A stretch of DNA of 64,000 bases from contig CANQGT010000005.1 in assembly GCA_947623505.1 (NCBI GenBank), positions 1-64,000 on the forward strand, written 5' to 3'. Every line of letters starts with the position of its first letter. Within the stretch, counting starts at the first letter, position 1. The DNA is from an uncultured Clostridia bacterium (lineage in GTDB: Bacteria > Bacillota > Clostridia > Oscillospirales > Acutalibacteraceae). The translations under genes were made by a program, and so were the position numbers. Positions 15,951 to 26,399 of the stretch are shown piece after piece. The notes below the pieces were generated by a model. It was not told the DNA's origin. It ran no database searches and was given only the letters and a program-made list of their open reading frames with translations.

Positions 15951-18011
15951 TTAATTATCGGAAGGCTTTTCGGAGGTGTCGGCAGAATTTTCATCTTGTG
16001 TAGGATTCTGCGCCGTTGTTTCGTTTGAGAAGGATTCGGAACTGAAATCAACCGAAGCCTTTTTATTTTCGTTTAAGCTGAATACAAAATTCTGCTGCGC
16101 CACGATTTCGTCAAGCAAAACAACGATATTTACGTTTTCGCCCTGTTCCTGAACTATCGCTATCTCAATAACGGAGCCGTCCAAAGTAACCTGCTGTTTG
16201 CTGTATTCAACACCGTTTACGGTGGAAATAATATTGTCTTTAATATACTTGCCGTCTTCGTTTATACACGTCGGCAGTTTTACGGAAACTGTGATATTGT
16301 ATTCAGGCGGCTTTGTGGTCGTTGTGTAACCCGTTGAAACGTAAATTTTAATTTTTTCGTCTTCGCGCTTCGACGAACCGTAGCTTGGACTCTGGGAAAT
16401 TACGGTGTTTTTCGGCAAAGTACTGTCAGTTGTTACAACAACAACGTTTTTAAATCCTGTTCGTTTAAGAAAGTCCTGAGCGTCGCTCCTCGAAAGCCCG
16501 ACAACACTCGGAACTTTTAAAGTATTTACGCTTGTGGTGCTGTTACCTGTTGAAATATAAAGTGTTATAAGCGCGCCTTTGGATACGGGAGTTTCGGCTT
16601 TCGGCTCGGTATAAACAACATAACCCTCCTGAACCGTTTCGCTTGATACTTCAAGTATTCTTATATTTGTAAGCCCCGATCTTTCAAGCCCCTCAACGGC
16701 GTTTTCCTTTGAGGTATTGTAGCAGTTTGGAATCGGTATGCTTTCTATGGACGACGCAACGGTAAGCGTTATCTGAGAGCCGGAAAGCACTCTTGAGCCC
16801 GCCTCGGGATCTTGTTTAATTACAGTTCCCGCGTCGTATTCAGAGGTCTGTAAATAATCGGCGACAAAACTGAATTCATCGTAATTTGAAACTACCGTAT
16901 CATATGCCTGGCCGACAAAATTGTCGATTTTGGTATATTTTGAGTCAACGCCCTTGGTCAAAAACATAATCAGCCCGATAACGGCGGCAACAAGCAGCAC
17001 AAGACCGAAAACGGTCGCGGCAACGACTTTTTTGCGGTTTCGCCTGTTATCGTATTCATCATCTGAAGAATATCCGTCGGAAACATCGTCAATGTCCTCA
17101 CGTTGCCTTAAATGGTTTTCTTCGCGCCTGATATATTTTGTCGGCTGTTTGTCAACGTAATAAGAATAATCGAACGTGGCGTCCGGATTCTTTATAACGT
17201 CCTCAAGATCAAGCAGCATTTCCGTTGCCGTCTGATACCTGTCAAGCGGATTTTTCTGCATAGCGTGAATGCAAATCTGCTCTATTCCCAAAGGAATATC
17301 GGGATTTATATCTTTCAGCCTTCTCGGTTCGTCGTTTATCTGCATAAGCGCAACGGAAACGGCGCTGTCCGATTCAAACGGAACTCTGCCCGCGAGAAGC
17401 TCGTAGAACACAACGCCGAGAGAATATATATCGGCGCGTTCGTCCGTAAACTCACCTTTTGCCTGCTCGGGTGAGATATAATGAACAGATCCTATGGCGT
17501 TTTCGGTCAGCGTTTTTGTTTCGGTTCTGGAAAATCTGGCGATACCGAAATCCGTGACCTTTATGTTGCCCGACGGCAGAAGAATTATGTTCTGAGGCTT
17601 AATATCTCTATGAACGATGCCTTTATCGTGGGCGTGCTGAAGCGCTCTTAGAATTTGGGTAACGATAAATACGGCGTCGTTCCATGCGATAAGGCCTTGC
17701 TTTTGAATATATTCCTTCAGCGTTATACCGTCAACATACTCCATAACTATGTATTGAAGCTTATTGCCGAAGCTGACGTCATATACCTTTACGATATTCG
17801 GGTGCGAAAGAACGGCGATCGCCTTTGATTCGTTTTTAAAGCGCCTTACAAAATCATCGTCGTTTATAAATTCGTCTTTCAGAATTTTAACGGCAACAAT
17901 CCTGTCGTCAACATTATCGTAAGCCTTGTAAACAACGGACATACCGCCAACGCCTATTATCTCGTGTATCTCGTATCTTCCGTCAAGCCTTTTTCCAACG
18001 TAATTTTCCAT
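15951..18011 (-). CDS. prkC: Stk1-family PASTA Ser/Thr protein kinase
   Basis: Kinase motifs HRDIKPQN and DFGIAR, single TM, three PASTA repeats plus an extra C-terminal domain. Confidence 0.95.
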   Translation of the reverse strand: MENYVGKRLDGRYEIHEIIGVGGMSVVYKAYDNVDDRIVAVKILKDEFINDDDFVRRFKNESKAIAVLSHPNIVKVYDVSFGNKLQYIVMEYVDGITLKEYIQKQGLIAWNDAVFIVTQILRALQHAHDKGIVHRDIKPQNIILLPSGNIKVTDFGIARFSRTETKTLTENAIGSVHYISPEQAKGEFTDERADIYSLGVVFYELLAGRVPFESDSAVSVALMQINDEPRRLKDINPDIPLGIEQICIHAMQKNPLDRYQTATEMLLDLEDVIKNPDATFDYSYYVDKQPTKYIRREENHLRQREDIDDVSDGYSSDDEYDNRRNRKKVVAATVFGLVLLVAAVIGLIMFLTKGVDSKYTKIDNFVGQAYDTVVSNYDEFSFVADYLQTSEYDAGTVIKQDPEAGSRVLSGSQITLTVASSIESIPIPNCYNTSKENAVEGLERSGLTNIRILEVSSETVQEGYVVYTEPKAETPVSKGALITLYISTGNSTTSVNTLKVPSVVGLSRSDAQDFLKRTGFKNVVVVTTDSTLPKNTVISQSPSYGSSKREDEKIKIYVSTGYTTTTKPPEYNITVSVKLPTCINEDGKYIKDNIISTVNGVEYSKQQVTLDGSVIEIAIVQEQGENVNIVVLLDEIVAQQNFVFSLNENKKASVDFSSESFSNETTAQNPTQDENSADTSEKPSDN

Positions 18012-18026
18012 AAATATTAACTCCGA

Positions 18027-18752
18027 TTATTTTGATATAGCCACAACGGTAACATTGTCGCCGCCTCCGTTGAAATTGGCTTTTTTAACAAGCCTGTCGG
18101 CAAAGGCGTAATATTTTCCGTCCTGCACTTCGCCGATGAGCTCGTCGTCGGTTACATAATTTGAAAGTCCGTCTGTGCAAAGTATCAGAACGTCGTCGTC
18201 ATTCAGCTCTATTTCATCAAAATCAATCTCAATACTTTTATCAACGCCGATAGCGCGCGTTATGCGGTTTTTATAAGGATGATGCTCGGCTTCTTCTTTG
18301 GTTATGCGTCCGCTGTCAAGCAGCTTTTGAACAAGGCTGTGATCCGTGGTTACCTGCATCAGCCTGCCGTCGTAAACATAAGCTCTGCTGTCTCCCGCGT
18401 GGGCAATAAACGCCTTTGAATCCTTAACTATGGCGCAGACGACCGTCGTTCCCATACCGTGCAGGTCGGAATTACTGTCCGCCATATCGAAGACCTCCAT
18501 ATTGGCCGCAACAAGAGCGGAATGGAGCATATTTTTTATTGAGGAATCTTTCATATTCTCTCTGTAGGAAGCGTTTATTTTGTCGCTTATAACTTTAACG
18601 GCAAGAGCCGAAGCTATGTTTCCGCCGGCTTCGCCGCCCATTCCGTCGCAAACTACCGCCCAAGCGACTTCATCGGGAAATTCGCCGACCGCATAAGCGT
18701 CCTGATTTGAATCCCTAACGCGGCCTTTATCCGTTTTGGCCACTATTTTCAT
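18027..18752 (-). CDS. prpC: Stp1/PrpC-type PP2C phosphatase
   Basis: GRVRDSNQDAY, VCDGMGGEAGGN, HAGDSRAYVY, CTDGLSNYV, GGGDNVTVV. Confidence 0.95.
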   Translation of the reverse strand: MKIVAKTDKGRVRDSNQDAYAVGEFPDEVAWAVVCDGMGGEAGGNIASALAVKVISDKINASYRENMKDSSIKNMLHSALVAANMEVFDMADSNSDLHGMGTTVVCAIVKDSKAFIAHAGDSRAYVYDGRLMQVTTDHSLVQKLLDSGRITKEEAEHHPYKNRITRAIGVDKSIEIDFDEIELNDDDVLILCTDGLSNYVTDDELIGEVQDGKYYAFADRLVKKANFNGGGDNVTVVAISK

Positions 18753-19786
18753 TGCCCCACCTCGTTTCTCTTTCTTCTGAGCTGACCGCAGGAAGCGTTA
18801 ATATCGCTGCCAAGCGTCCTTCTTATTGTAGCATTTATTCCGTGACTTTTCAATATTTCTGAAAATTTATATATATTTTCTTTATCGGTTTTAACATTTT
18901 TGCGTTCGCGAACGTCGTTTACGGGGATAAGATTGACGTGGCAAAGCATATTTTTGAGCCTTTCGGAAAGCTCTTCGGCATACGCTTCTCCGTCGTTTAC
19001 ACCTTTTATAAGCGTGTACTCAAACGAAATTCTTCTTCCCGTTTTTTCTGAATATTCGCGGCAGACGGACAAAATTTCATCCACTCCCCATTTGCCGTTT
19101 ACGGGCATTATCTTTCCGCGCACGCCGTCATTCGGAGCGTGGAGCGAAACGCTCAGTGTTATCGGAAGAGAAAGCTTCATAAGTTCTTTAATTTTTGGAA
19201 CTATCCCGCAGGTGGAAAGAGAAATGTTTCTCATTGAGATATTCAGACCGTTTTCGCTGTTGACATTATAAATAAAATCAACAACGGAATTAAAATTATC
19301 AAGCGGTTCCCCTATTCCCATTAGAACGATATTTGAAATACGAATCCCGAGATCGGACTGAGCTGTATGGATTTGGCTTTCTATTTCACCCGCGGTGAGA
19401 TTTCTTTTGAATCCCGCGAGCGTTGAAGCGCAGAAAGTGCAGCCCATCTTGCATCCGACCTGCGAAGAAACACATACGGAATAGCCGTATCTGTATTTCA
19501 TAACAACTGTTTCAACATACTCGTTGTCGTGCAGTTTAAAAAGGTATTTTACGGTTTCGTCCTTTTTTGAAACGAATTTTTGCTCCGTAACGCAGGAGGA
19601 TATGTAATAACGCACTGAAAGGACAGAACGCAGATCTTTTGAAATATTTGTCATTTCATCAAAAGAGGTTACGCCGTATCTGTGCAGCCATATAAAAATC
19701 TGCTCAGCTCTGAACGGCGGCAGCCCAAGCTTTTCGGCCTCTTTTTTCAATTCACCGTATGTAAACGCTTTTAAGTCTTTTTTCAT
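18749..19786 (-). CDS. rlmN: 23S rRNA/tRNA adenine C2-methyltransferase RlmN
   Basis: CVSSQVGCKMGCTFCASTLAGFKRNL, MGIGEPLDN. Confidence 0.96.
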   Translation of the reverse strand: MKKDLKAFTYGELKKEAEKLGLPPFRAEQIFIWLHRYGVTSFDEMTNISKDLRSVLSVRYYISSCVTEQKFVSKKDETVKYLFKLHDNEYVETVVMKYRYGYSVCVSSQVGCKMGCTFCASTLAGFKRNLTAGEIESQIHTAQSDLGIRISNIVLMGIGEPLDNFNSVVDFIYNVNSENGLNISMRNISLSTCGIVPKIKELMKLSLPITLSVSLHAPNDGVRGKIMPVNGKWGVDEILSVCREYSEKTGRRISFEYTLIKGVNDGEAYAEELSERLKNMLCHVNLIPVNDVRERKNVKTDKENIYKFSEILKSHGINATIRRTLGSDINASCGQLRRKRNEVGQ

Positions 19787-21028
19787 TCAGTTCCTTTCAA
19801 TTACGCAATGGTAAAACCCGTCTCCTCCGTTTTGCGAAGGGAATACCGTGCCTTCACCGATAACGGCAAAATCGGGATTTTCCCGCAAAAAGCTCTCCAC
19901 AACTTTTTCGTTTTCCCTTTTATTGAGCGTGCAGGTGGAATAAAGCAGTTTTCCGCCTGTTTTCAGATATTTTGACGAGGTTTTCAGAATTTCAAGCTGA
20001 ATTTCGGGCAGACCTTTTATACTGTCAAGCTCTTTATATCTTATTTCGGGCTTTCTTCTTATCGTTCCGAAACCGCTGCATGGCACGTCGCAGATTATTT
20101 TGTCCGCTATGGGGAGCGACGTATTGTATAAAAGAGCGTCGTTTACTTTAGGTATAACGCAGGAAAGTTTTAATCTTTCGGCGCTTTCTTTAATAAGATT
20201 CAGTCTGCTTTCATAAAGTTCAAGCGCGTATATCCGCCCTTTTCCGTTCATCATCTGAGCGGCGGTAAATGCCTTGCCTCCCGGTGCGGAGCACATATCG
20301 AGCAAAACGTCTCCCTCTTCGATACAAAGAGCCTTGACCGCGTTATAGGAAGAAATGTCCTCTATGTAAAAATGACCGTCCTTAAACGCTCTGCATTTTC
20401 CAAGCTCAATATTTGACAAAATCCTCACTAAATCCCCGTCTCCGGCGGTTTCGCACGCTATGCCTTCATTTTCAAGCTCCTCGATAAGCCCTCGCGCGTT
20501 CACAAAAAGCCTGTTAGGAACAGCGAAAACGGGAGCTTTTTCGGATAAAAACGGCAGAAAAGATATAACTTTTTCCTTGCCGTAAGCCTTAAACCACATA
20601 TTCAAAAGCGGCTGAGGAACCGAATATTTAATACTGAGATCGTCGATTTTATCAAGATCAAGCATTTCCGAAGCGGCTTTTCTCAAAACGGCGTTGACAA
20701 GCCCTTTATAACTTTTTAAACCGTTTTCCTCGGAAAGCTTAACGCCTTCATTTACGGCGGCGCCCGAATGCACGCCGTCCATAAAATAAAGCTGATATAT
20801 CCCCATTCTCAGAATAATAAGAACCTTCGGTTTAACCTTGGCGCAATATTTATGAATGATATAATCAAGCGTAATCTTTTTTTCAACAACGCCGTAAACG
20901 AGGCGGGTAATAAAAGCCTTATGCTCGCTTTCGCCCGTGAGAGCGCTGTTTAAGGCAATATTTGAGTAAGCGCCGCCGTAAAATATTCTGTAAAGCGTTT
21001 CAAACGCCGTTTGCCTCGGTTTGCTCAT
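19787..21028 (-). CDS. rsmB: 16S rRNA m5C967 methyltransferase RsmB
   Basis: NusB-like N-terminus; LLDMCSAPGGKAFTAAQ, CDVPCSGFGTIRRKPEIR, LLYSTCTL. Confidence 0.95.
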   Translation of the reverse strand: MSKPRQTAFETLYRIFYGGAYSNIALNSALTGESEHKAFITRLVYGVVEKKITLDYIIHKYCAKVKPKVLIILRMGIYQLYFMDGVHSGAAVNEGVKLSEENGLKSYKGLVNAVLRKAASEMLDLDKIDDLSIKYSVPQPLLNMWFKAYGKEKVISFLPFLSEKAPVFAVPNRLFVNARGLIEELENEGIACETAGDGDLVRILSNIELGKCRAFKDGHFYIEDISSYNAVKALCIEEGDVLLDMCSAPGGKAFTAAQMMNGKGRIYALELYESRLNLIKESAERLKLSCVIPKVNDALLYNTSLPIADKIICDVPCSGFGTIRRKPEIRYKELDSIKGLPEIQLEILKTSSKYLKTGGKLLYSTCTLNKRENEKVVESFLRENPDFAVIGEGTVFPSQNGGDGFYHCVIERN

Positions 21029-21714
21029 CTTCTTCTGTTAGCCAAAATCAGGAGCCTTAACAATGTCGCGAGAGCGGAAGCGAGAGCCGCGACGTATGTC
21101 AGCGCGGCCGCTCTGAGCACCTTTTTTGCTCCGACGTATTCTTCGTTGGAAAGAAAGCCGTTTTCGCTTATGACCGCCAAGGCTCTCGACGAGGCGTTGA
21201 ATTCAACCGGAAGCGTTATAAGCTGAAAAACAGCCACCGACGCATAAAGTATTATACCGATATAAATCATCGGCTCCGAATAAATGAACATTCCGAGCAG
21301 CGCGAGCGGTATTCCGAGAGCGGAACCGAAACGGGTTACGGGAATAATAAAATTTCTGATTTTCAGCGGAAAATATCCCTGCGCGTGCTGGCAGGCGTGG
21401 CCGGCCTCGTGGCAGGCTATTCCTACGGCGGCAATGCTCGACGAGCCGAAAACGCCGTCCGAAAGGCATATTTCCTTTGTTTTCGGGTTATAGTGGTCGG
21501 TAAGATTTCCCGATATGCGCTTTATGCGGACGTCGGTAATTCCGTTCAGCCGAAGAAGTCTGTAAGCCGCGTCCGCGCCCGTCATTCCCCTCGAATTAGG
21601 TATTCTGCCGTATTTTGAAAAATTTGAATTTACCTTATGCTGGCATATAAGAGCAAATATAAACACGGGTATCATAATAAAGCCCGTTAAATAGTAAGCA
21701 AAATAAATTCCCAT
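21025..21714 (-). CDS. Zinc metallopeptidase (YugP/Zn_peptidase_2 family)
   Basis: GIACHEAGHACQHAQGYFPLKIRN; membrane protein. Confidence 0.92.
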   Translation of the reverse strand: MGIYFAYYLTGFIMIPVFIFALICQHKVNSNFSKYGRIPNSRGMTGADAAYRLLRLNGITDVRIKRISGNLTDHYNPKTKEICLSDGVFGSSSIAAVGIACHEAGHACQHAQGYFPLKIRNFIIPVTRFGSALGIPLALLGMFIYSEPMIYIGIILYASVAVFQLITLPVEFNASSRALAVISENGFLSNEEYVGAKKVLRAAALTYVAALASALATLLRLLILANRRR

Positions 21715-21715
21715 A

Positions 21716-22645
21716 TCATTCTCCGATAAATTGATTTATTTCAAGTTTGTTTCCCGCCAAAAAGGATTTAATATCCATTTTCTTTTTTCCCTCAGGCTGA
21801 ACCTCAAGAATATCCAGGCACTTTCCGTCACCGCAGGAAACGGTCAAGGTTTTTTTATTGTCTGTAATTTTACCCGCGCCTGCGCCCGTTTTATCGGACA
21901 AAACGGATTTGTGTATCTTAACGCATTTTCCGTTTATGAACGTTGAAGCGCAAGGTTGAGTCTGAAGCCCTCGTATAAGATTGTGGATTTCAAAAGCGCT
22001 GCGGCTCCAGTCGATATTGCACATAGACTTATCTATCATTTTAGCGTATCCGAAATCGCCTTGAGGCTGCGGAGTTCTTACGGCTTTTCCCGAAGAAATC
22101 AGCGACAGCGCCTTGACCGCCGCGTTCGCGCCGATAACGGAAAGTCTGGCAAACAAATCGGCGGAAGTTTCATTTATGCCTATCGGCGTTTTTTCCGTAA
22201 GGATAATGTCGCCCGTGTCAACACCCTCGTCAATCTGCATAATCGATATGCCTGTTTGCGTTTCTCCGTTTATAACGGCCCGCTGTATAGGCGCGGCTCC
22301 GCGGTATTCGGGCAATAAAGAGGCGTGAACGCATACGCACCCGTATTTCGGATATTCAAGCACGGATTTCGGAAGTATTTTTCCGTATGCCGCAACAACT
22401 ATTATTTCCGGAGAGAGCGCGTTTATTATTTCGAACGCGGCGCCGTCTTTAAAAGTATTCGGTTGGAATACCGGTATATTCGATTTTTGAGCCGCGATTT
22501 TTACGGGAGGTGGGGTTAATATCTGCTTTCTGCCCGTTTTTTTATCGGGCTGAGTAAAAACGCCGGCAATATAGTGACCTGCATCTATAAGCGCCTCAAG
22601 CACGGTTACCGCGAAATCCGGCGTTCCCATAAAAACAATTTTCAT
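21716..22645 (-). CDS. fmt: Methionyl-tRNA formyltransferase
   Basis: VFMGTPDFAV, HASLLPEYRGAAPIQRAVINGE. Confidence 0.97.
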   Translation of the reverse strand: MKIVFMGTPDFAVTVLEALIDAGHYIAGVFTQPDKKTGRKQILTPPPVKIAAQKSNIPVFQPNTFKDGAAFEIINALSPEIIVVAAYGKILPKSVLEYPKYGCVCVHASLLPEYRGAAPIQRAVINGETQTGISIMQIDEGVDTGDIILTEKTPIGINETSADLFARLSVIGANAAVKALSLISSGKAVRTPQPQGDFGYAKMIDKSMCNIDWSRSAFEIHNLIRGLQTQPCASTFINGKCVKIHKSVLSDKTGAGAGKITDNKKTLTVSCGDGKCLDILEVQPEGKKKMDIKSFLAGNKLEINQFIGE

Positions 22646-23100
22646 TATTCCTCCGTGATTTCGTCAATAACGTGAGAGGTGAAAAGTATGCCGTTAAGAT
22701 GATCGATTTCGTGGCAGAAAGCCCGCGCTTTCAATCCTTCGCCGGTAAATACCTGCCATTTTCCGCATCTGTTCTGCGCTTTGACCTGAACTTTCATCGG
22801 CCGCAGAGTAGTGCCCCATTTACCCGGAAGAGAAAGGCATCCTTCCTTTTCGCGCTGTTCGCCCTCTTCAAGAGTTATCTCGGGATTAACGAGTTCCATG
22901 GGGCCTTCGCCTATATCAATAACGACCACTCTTTTTAATACGCCGACCTGCACGGCGGCAAGACCGACGCCCTCGTATTTATATAGGGTTTCAATCATAT
23001 CGTCGATAAGCGTTGCGAGCCGTTCGTCAAATTTTTCAACTTTTCTGCTTGTTTTTGTCAGTATGGGATCTCCCACTTTAACAATATTTCTTAAAGCCAT
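22645..23100 (-). CDS. def: Peptide deformylase
   Basis: GVGLAAVQVG, EGCLSLPG, CHEIDHLNGILF; start MALRNIV with RBS. Confidence 0.96.
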   Translation of the reverse strand: MALRNIVKVGDPILTKTSRKVEKFDERLATLIDDMIETLYKYEGVGLAAVQVGVLKRVVVIDIGEGPMELVNPEITLEEGEQREKEGCLSLPGKWGTTLRPMKVQVKAQNRCGKWQVFTGEGLKARAFCHEIDHLNGILFTSHVIDEITEE

Positions 23101-23110
23101 TTTTATTCTC

Positions 23111-25336
23111 CTACGAAAGCTCATAGGGATTAAGGTCAAGGCTGACCGTTACTCCCTTGCACTCTTTTATTTTATTCACTCTTTTAAGAATTTCGCTGAA
23201 CATTCTGCGAATATTTTTTGAATTTTTGCATTTTACCGCAAGGCGGTACCGGTAATTATTGTTCAGTTTTCCGATTTTCGCGGGACTCGGCCCGAGAACG
23301 ATTATTTTTTCCCCTTTAAATTCATTTTCGCTGAGTTCAACCAGTACATCGAAAAACGCCTTTGAGCAGAGCAACGCCTTGCTTTCGTCCTCACCTGTAA
23401 AAGAAGCGGAATATATATCGCAGAACGGAGGGTAAGTAAGCGCTCTTCTCAGCGCCGATTCGGTTTCAAAGAAAGACTTGTAATCCTGCGCCGAAGCGTA
23501 TTCGATTATCTGATTTGCGGGATTTACAGTTTGGATAACGGCAACGCCGCGCTCGTCCCTCCTGCCGCTTCTTCCGACTACCTGAGTTATAAGATCAAAT
23601 GAACGCTCGTTTGAAGTGTAGTTCTCGTCATAAAGCGAATTGTCGGCATTCACTACTCCTACGAGGGTTACGTTCGGAAAATCAAGCCCCTTAGCGACCA
23701 TTTGCGTTCCCAAAAGAATATCGTAATCCCCTCTTGAAAACGCGTCAAAAAGCTTTTGATGGCTGAATTTGCCCGAAGTGGTGTCCGCATCCATACGAAG
23801 AACGCGCGCGTCAGGGAAAAGATATTTAAGACTGTCCTCAATCCTCTGGGTTCCGTAGCCGCTGTAGCGAATGCTGTTTTCCCCGCACTCGGGGCATCTA
23901 TTTTCAAGCGGCCTCGTATATCCGCAATAGTGGCACATCAGCCTGTTATTGTAGCTGTGATAAGTCAGGCTAATACTGCAATTCGGGCATGTTACAATGT
24001 GGCCGCAAGAATTGCAGGCGATAAACGTATTGTATCCGCGCCTGTTGATGAGCAGAATAGTCTGCTTTTGCCTTTCAAGATTATTACGGATAAGCTCTTC
24101 AAGTGTTTTGGAAATAAGAGTCTTATTTCCCGCTTTTGCCTCGGCTTTCATATCAACAGTAATTACTTCGGGAAGGCGAGCCGCGCCGTATCTCTCGTTA
24201 AGCTCGCACAAAACGTATTTACCGTTCACGGCGGCGCTGTACGTCTCAACGCTCGGCGTTGCCGAAGTCATAAGAAAAAGAGCGTTATTATATCTGCATC
24301 TGAAATTGGCAACGTCTCTCGCGTGGTATCTCGGTGTGCGTTCGCTTTTATAGGTGTGCTCCTGTTCTTCGTCCATAACGATTAAGCCGAGATTGTGCAG
24401 CGGAGCGAAAACGGCGCTTCGCGTTCCAACAACTATTTTAGCCTCGCCTCTGTCGGCGCGCTTAAATTCGTCGCTTCGCTCACCGAGTGACAGACCGCTG
24501 TGAAAGACCGCTGTTTTGTTGCCGTATCTTTTCTGAAATATCGCGAGCGTCTGAGGCGTGAGAGAAATTTCGGGCACCATAACGATAACGTCTTTTCCCA
24601 TATCGATTGCCTTATCTATAAGGCTCAGATAGACCTGAGTTTTGCCGGAGCCCGTAACTCCGTAAAGCAGACCTGTGCCTCCGCCCGAATCCATCATTTC
24701 GGCGAAACGCTCATATGCCGTACTCTGCTCGGGGGAAAGCGAGATGTTGTCTCGTATTCCCTGAGGATAAGCGGAATATGGCGACCTGTAAACCTCTTTA
24801 TCGAAAATTTCGCATACGCCGAGTTTGGCGAGATTTTTTACAACCGCATCGCTTACGGAGCAAAACTCGCAAACCTCGCTCAACGCAGCCGTTCCCACGT
24901 CAAAAAGCAAATCGGCAACCGTTTTTTGCTTCGGAGTAAGTTTAGGCAGCTCGTCCTCGGACTCAACGGTAAGGCGGACTGTTTTTTTGCTTTTGTCACC
25001 AACTTTATCAATACCGCGCGGCAACATCTGAGCAAGGCAGTCATAGGTAGTGCAAAAACATCTCTCCCTTAGCCAAAGAGCAAGCTTCACCATTTCCTCG
25101 GTAAGAACGGGCGATTTTCCGCATACGGAGCAAATTTCCTTTAATTCGGTGTTTATCGCGTCAAAAAGCTTAACTACAATACCGTTTCTTATTACGTTGC
25201 CCTTTCCGAACGGCACTTTTACTCTCGTTCCAACGATGATTGATTTTATAAGATGCTCGGGAACGTAATAGTCATAATCGGATTCGGAGTTAAAAAAAGT
25301 TTTCTCAACGGCAACGGTGGCAATACGCCTGTTCAT
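23111..25336 (-). CDS. priA: Primosomal protein N' (replication restart helicase)
   Basis: GVTGSGKTQVYL, MDEEQEHTYK, CPNCSISLTYHSYNNRLMCHYCGY, QVVGRSGR. Confidence 0.97.
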   Translation of the reverse strand: MNRRIATVAVEKTFFNSESDYDYYVPEHLIKSIIVGTRVKVPFGKGNVIRNGIVVKLFDAINTELKEICSVCGKSPVLTEEMVKLALWLRERCFCTTYDCLAQMLPRGIDKVGDKSKKTVRLTVESEDELPKLTPKQKTVADLLFDVGTAALSEVCEFCSVSDAVVKNLAKLGVCEIFDKEVYRSPYSAYPQGIRDNISLSPEQSTAYERFAEMMDSGGGTGLLYGVTGSGKTQVYLSLIDKAIDMGKDVIVMVPEISLTPQTLAIFQKRYGNKTAVFHSGLSLGERSDEFKRADRGEAKIVVGTRSAVFAPLHNLGLIVMDEEQEHTYKSERTPRYHARDVANFRCRYNNALFLMTSATPSVETYSAAVNGKYVLCELNERYGAARLPEVITVDMKAEAKAGNKTLISKTLEELIRNNLERQKQTILLINRRGYNTFIACNSCGHIVTCPNCSISLTYHSYNNRLMCHYCGYTRPLENRCPECGENSIRYSGYGTQRIEDSLKYLFPDARVLRMDADTTSGKFSHQKLFDAFSRGDYDILLGTQMVAKGLDFPNVTLVGVVNADNSLYDENYTSNERSFDLITQVVGRSGRRDERGVAVIQTVNPANQIIEYASAQDYKSFFETESALRRALTYPPFCDIYSASFTGEDESKALLCSKAFFDVLVELSENEFKGEKIIVLGPSPAKIGKLNNNYRYRLAVKCKNSKNIRRMFSEILKRVNKIKECKGVTVSLDLNPYELS

Positions 25337-25554
25337 TTTTCTTCAGTAAGGAGTTCTTCCGGCTCCTCGATAACATACTTGCCGTTGTAAATGTCGTCAA
25401 TAGCAAGCGAAACGGCTTTTGTATCGAGCAAAACGTCTCTTTTAACGGCGTCGTCGCGTATCTCGCGCGCTCTTTTCGCCGTTCCTATAACAAGGCTGTA
25501 TCTGCTGTTGCAGCCCTTAAGCAGTTTTTTTAAATCGGGATTAAACATAATCAT
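25333..25554 (-). CDS. rpoZ: RNA polymerase omega subunit
   Basis: SRYSLVIGTAKRAREI; position between gmk and priA. Confidence 0.9.
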   Translation of the reverse strand: MIMFNPDLKKLLKGCNSRYSLVIGTAKRAREIRDDAVKRDVLLDTKAVSLAIDDIYNGKYVIEEPEELLTEEK

Positions 25555-25567
25555 TTCTCCTTAAAAT

Positions 25568-26149
25568 TTACAGTGAATTATTTCGTTTTTTAAGTTCCGA
25601 GGTCAGTATCTCGTTTATTTCATCAACGGCTTTTTCAAGCTCGTTGTTGACCACTATGTAATCAAATTCGCCGGAAGATTTGATTTCTTCCCGCGCTATT
25701 TTCATTCTGTTTAAAATCGCGTCGTCGCTCTCTGTATTGCGCTTTTTGAGCCTTTGCTCAAGCGTTTTCATATCAGGCGGCATTAAAAAGATAGAAACCG
25801 CGTCGGGGCAGCGCTTCATCACCTTCTGCGCGCCCTTGCGCTCAATGATAAGAAAGCATATTTTGCCGGCTTCAACGTTGGCAAGAGCGGGAGCGGCAGG
25901 AGTTCCGTAATAGCAGTCGGCATAATTCGCGTATTCGAGGAACTCGTTGTTCTCTATCTTTCTTTCAAATTCGCTTTTTGAAATGAAGTAATAGTTTATG
26001 CCGTTTATTTCGCCTTCTCTCGGAGCGCGTGTCGTTGCGGAAACAGATTCGCAAACGTCGTCTCTCCGCTTAGCTATTTCCTTAAAAACGGTGTCTTTTC
26101 CGCATCCGCTCGGAGCGGAAAGAATAACAATCATACCCTTATTTCCCAT
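25568..26149 (-). CDS. gmk: Guanylate kinase
   Basis: [36 protein letters not shown]. Confidence 0.95.
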   Translation of the reverse strand: MGNKGMIVILSAPSGCGKDTVFKEIAKRRDDVCESVSATTRAPREGEINGINYYFISKSEFERKIENNEFLEYANYADCYYGTPAAPALANVEAGKICFLIIERKGAQKVMKRCPDAVSIFLMPPDMKTLEQRLKKRNTESDDAILNRMKIAREEIKSSGEFDYIVVNNELEKAVDEINEILTSELKKRNNSL

Positions 26150-26390
26150 CTCGCACCTCCGCGCCGAAACGAACCGCGATCTGCTTAATATCCAAATAAG
26201 ATAAAATCACGTTATCCGAATCGGTAATTATCACGCTCATAGTCTTTCTGCCGTGAGTTGCGTCTATCAGACTGCCGTTTGTTTTTGCGACCTGAACGAT
26301 TCGCTTTACCGGAGCGGACTCGGGGCTGACTATTGAAATTATTCTGTCGGCATTTACAAGGTTGCCGAAACCGATATTAACCAAATTCAT
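26139..26390 (-). CDS. remA: RemA-like extracellular matrix regulator (DUF370)
   Basis: [33 protein letters not shown]...[16 protein letters not shown]. Confidence 0.93.
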   Translation of the reverse strand: MNLVNIGFGNLVNADRIISIVSPESAPVKRIVQVAKTNGSLIDATHGRKTMSVIITDSDNVILSYLDIKQIAVRFGAEVRDGK

Positions 26391-26399
26391 ACGGCCACC

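Noticed and set aside
23756-24385. 209-aa plus-strand ORF
   Set aside because: Antisense shadow of priA.
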